Made by a program: the position numbers and the translations under genes | Shown here: positions 7,326-8,277 of the stretch, piece by piece | Numbering within the stretch: the stretch's first letter is position 1 | Layout of the letters: every line of letters begins with the position of its first letter | Notes under the pieces: model-generated | Told to the model about the DNA's origin: nothing | Database searches by the model: none | Seen by the model: the letters and a program-made list of their open reading frames with translations, nothing else | NCBI GenBank assembly: GCA_016191305.1 | Contig: JACPOX010000063.1 | Span: 16,083-24,359, forward strand | Reading direction: 5' to 3' | From: Legionella longbeachae | GTDB lineage: Bacteria > Pseudomonadota > Gammaproteobacteria > Legionellales > Legionellaceae | DNA: 8,277 nt

Positions 7326-8277
7326 TATTTTAAGCCATTTTGGCAGCGCGTTACTTGTGATGCAGTGAATCAAGAGAGTCCTAAATGGTACAATTTAACA
7401 AGCCAGATTGTTGATTGCGGTGATGGCCTACGGCTCATTCCTAATTCTTGGGCTGATTTTTTAAATTCTGATGAAAAACATTTAAAATATGAAGTATTAC
7501 TTATTAATCAACTACATACACCAAAAGAATTAGTTATCTTATTACAGAATGTGCAGTTAATCATTAAGTCCAGAAAAGCGTTGAAATTAATTTTATGCTT
7601 TGATGATGAGGGAGATACGATAGTTTATTCGCAAGCGGTTAATGCGTATTTACGTACAGCAAAACGCGAGTTTCCTGAGTTAGAGTATGCGGTTGTTGTT
7701 TTGCCCTGGACATTTAGTGCTAAATTGCTACCCCTTATTGTGCAACATCAATTACCAACATGGGTCAGAGTAACACAAGAAGGTTTTTTTCATGCTCAGT
7801 ATTATCATGAGGTACATCAAGATAAGAGGACAATAAACTCATTATTCAAAAAATATGGGGTTTATCTTATTGCGGGGGGGTTGGGTGCTATTCCGCAAAT
7901 TATCGCTCAATATTTAGCAAATCAATATCAAGCGCATGTGTTACTCATTGGTCGTCGTAAGCCATCAATAGAAAACAGCCACTGGTTACAACAACACAGA
8001 ATTAATTATAAACAAGTGGATATGAGTGATTACAGCGTACTCCAACAATGTATCACTAATTTTGCTTTGGAACATAAAGGAGTACTTAACGGCTGTATCC
8101 ACGCTGCTGGTGTTCAGCAGGATGGATTAATTCTTAATCAAACTCCAAACTCTGTTGAGTTAGCACTAGCAGCCAAGGTCATGGGTACGCTCAATTTGGA
8201 TAAAGCCACGATGGCTTACTCATTGGATCACTTTGTGATGCTTTCTTCTTATTCCTCTTTATTAGGCAATATCGGAC
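7326..8277 (+). other. Ketoreductase domain KR2, cut by the right edge
   Basis: A structural half starts with YFKPFWQRV and precedes the Rossmann half, GVYLIAGGLGAIP. The usual TGGxGxLG motif here ends in Pro (CCG 7893-7895) instead of Gly. The GCIHAAGVQQDG strand, the catalytic Lys in AAKVMGT (AAG 8175-8177) and the catalytic Ser in FVMLSSYSS (TCT 8247-8249) are present. The Tyr and Asn lie past the edge. The better match of its tetrad so far contrasts with KR1. The LDD stereochemistry marker is not seen: the aligned position reads VQQDG. Confidence 0.85.

Larger units (their letters stand above)
5661..8277 (+). pseudogene. Orphaned 3' PKS fragment: KS2 C-terminal part, DH, start of KR2 (runs off right edge)
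   Basis: Frame 3 is open from the KS2 junction to the last base, with 872 complete codons and no stop. Domains: KS2 remainder 5661-6407, dehydratase about 6480-7302, ketoreductase from about 7326 to the edge. It is the direct continuation of the preceding PKS and has no start of its own at the domain boundary; the first ATG, 5730-5732, lies inside KS2, after its active Cys, with no convincing ribosome binding site. As written it would be translated only by frameshifting at 5657-5661 or weak internal initiation. Because the long frame has stayed open with intact motifs, either the break is recent or the junction contains a sequence error. An ACP for this module must lie beyond the window. Confidence 0.85.

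Overview
The window is almost entirely coding on the + strand. It carries part of a very large modular type I polyketide synthase (PKS) without integrated acyltransferase domains, i.e. of the trans-AT type. The DNA is AT-rich with A/T-ending codons. A host such as a Legionella/Coxiella-type gammaproteobacterium would fit, but this is a low-confidence guess: no rRNA, tRNA or housekeeping gene is present to test it.

Layout. (1) Positions 1-473 hold the 3' end of an unrecognised gene that enters from the left edge. It overlaps the next gene by about 50 bases. (2) Positions 421/427-5697 encode a 1758-residue PKS: ketosynthase KS1, a long linker of about 400 residues with no recognisable AT, a ketoreductase-like domain KR1, a C-methyltransferase, an acyl carrier protein, and the first third of a second ketosynthase, KS2. 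(3) At about 5656-5663, KS2 jumps from its DPQERLLLQ motif directly to its active-site TACSSS motif. About 74 residues normally found between them are missing, and the reading frame changes from frame 1 to frame 3, so the first ORF ends 12 codons later at TAG 5695-5697. (4) Frame 3 then stays open from the junction to the right edge (5661-8277). It encodes the rest of KS2, a dehydratase and the beginning of a second ketoreductase, KR2. Gene prediction that needs a start and a stop would miss this stretch.

How the parts would work together. Module 1 (KS-KR-cMT-ACP) would condense an extender supplied by a separate AT and methylate it at the alpha carbon. Its KR has lost two of four catalytic residues, so the beta-keto group is probably kept. 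Module 2 (KS-DH-KR) would extend the chain, reduce it and dehydrate it. As the sequence stands, module 2 is cut off from module 1 and its KS is crippled. Its KS-DH linker is also far shorter than usual. The most economical reading is a trans-AT PKS assembly line with a broken second module, either a real and fairly recent pseudogenisation or an assembly error. No mobile element, CRISPR array, RNA gene, terminator or clear promoter was seen.
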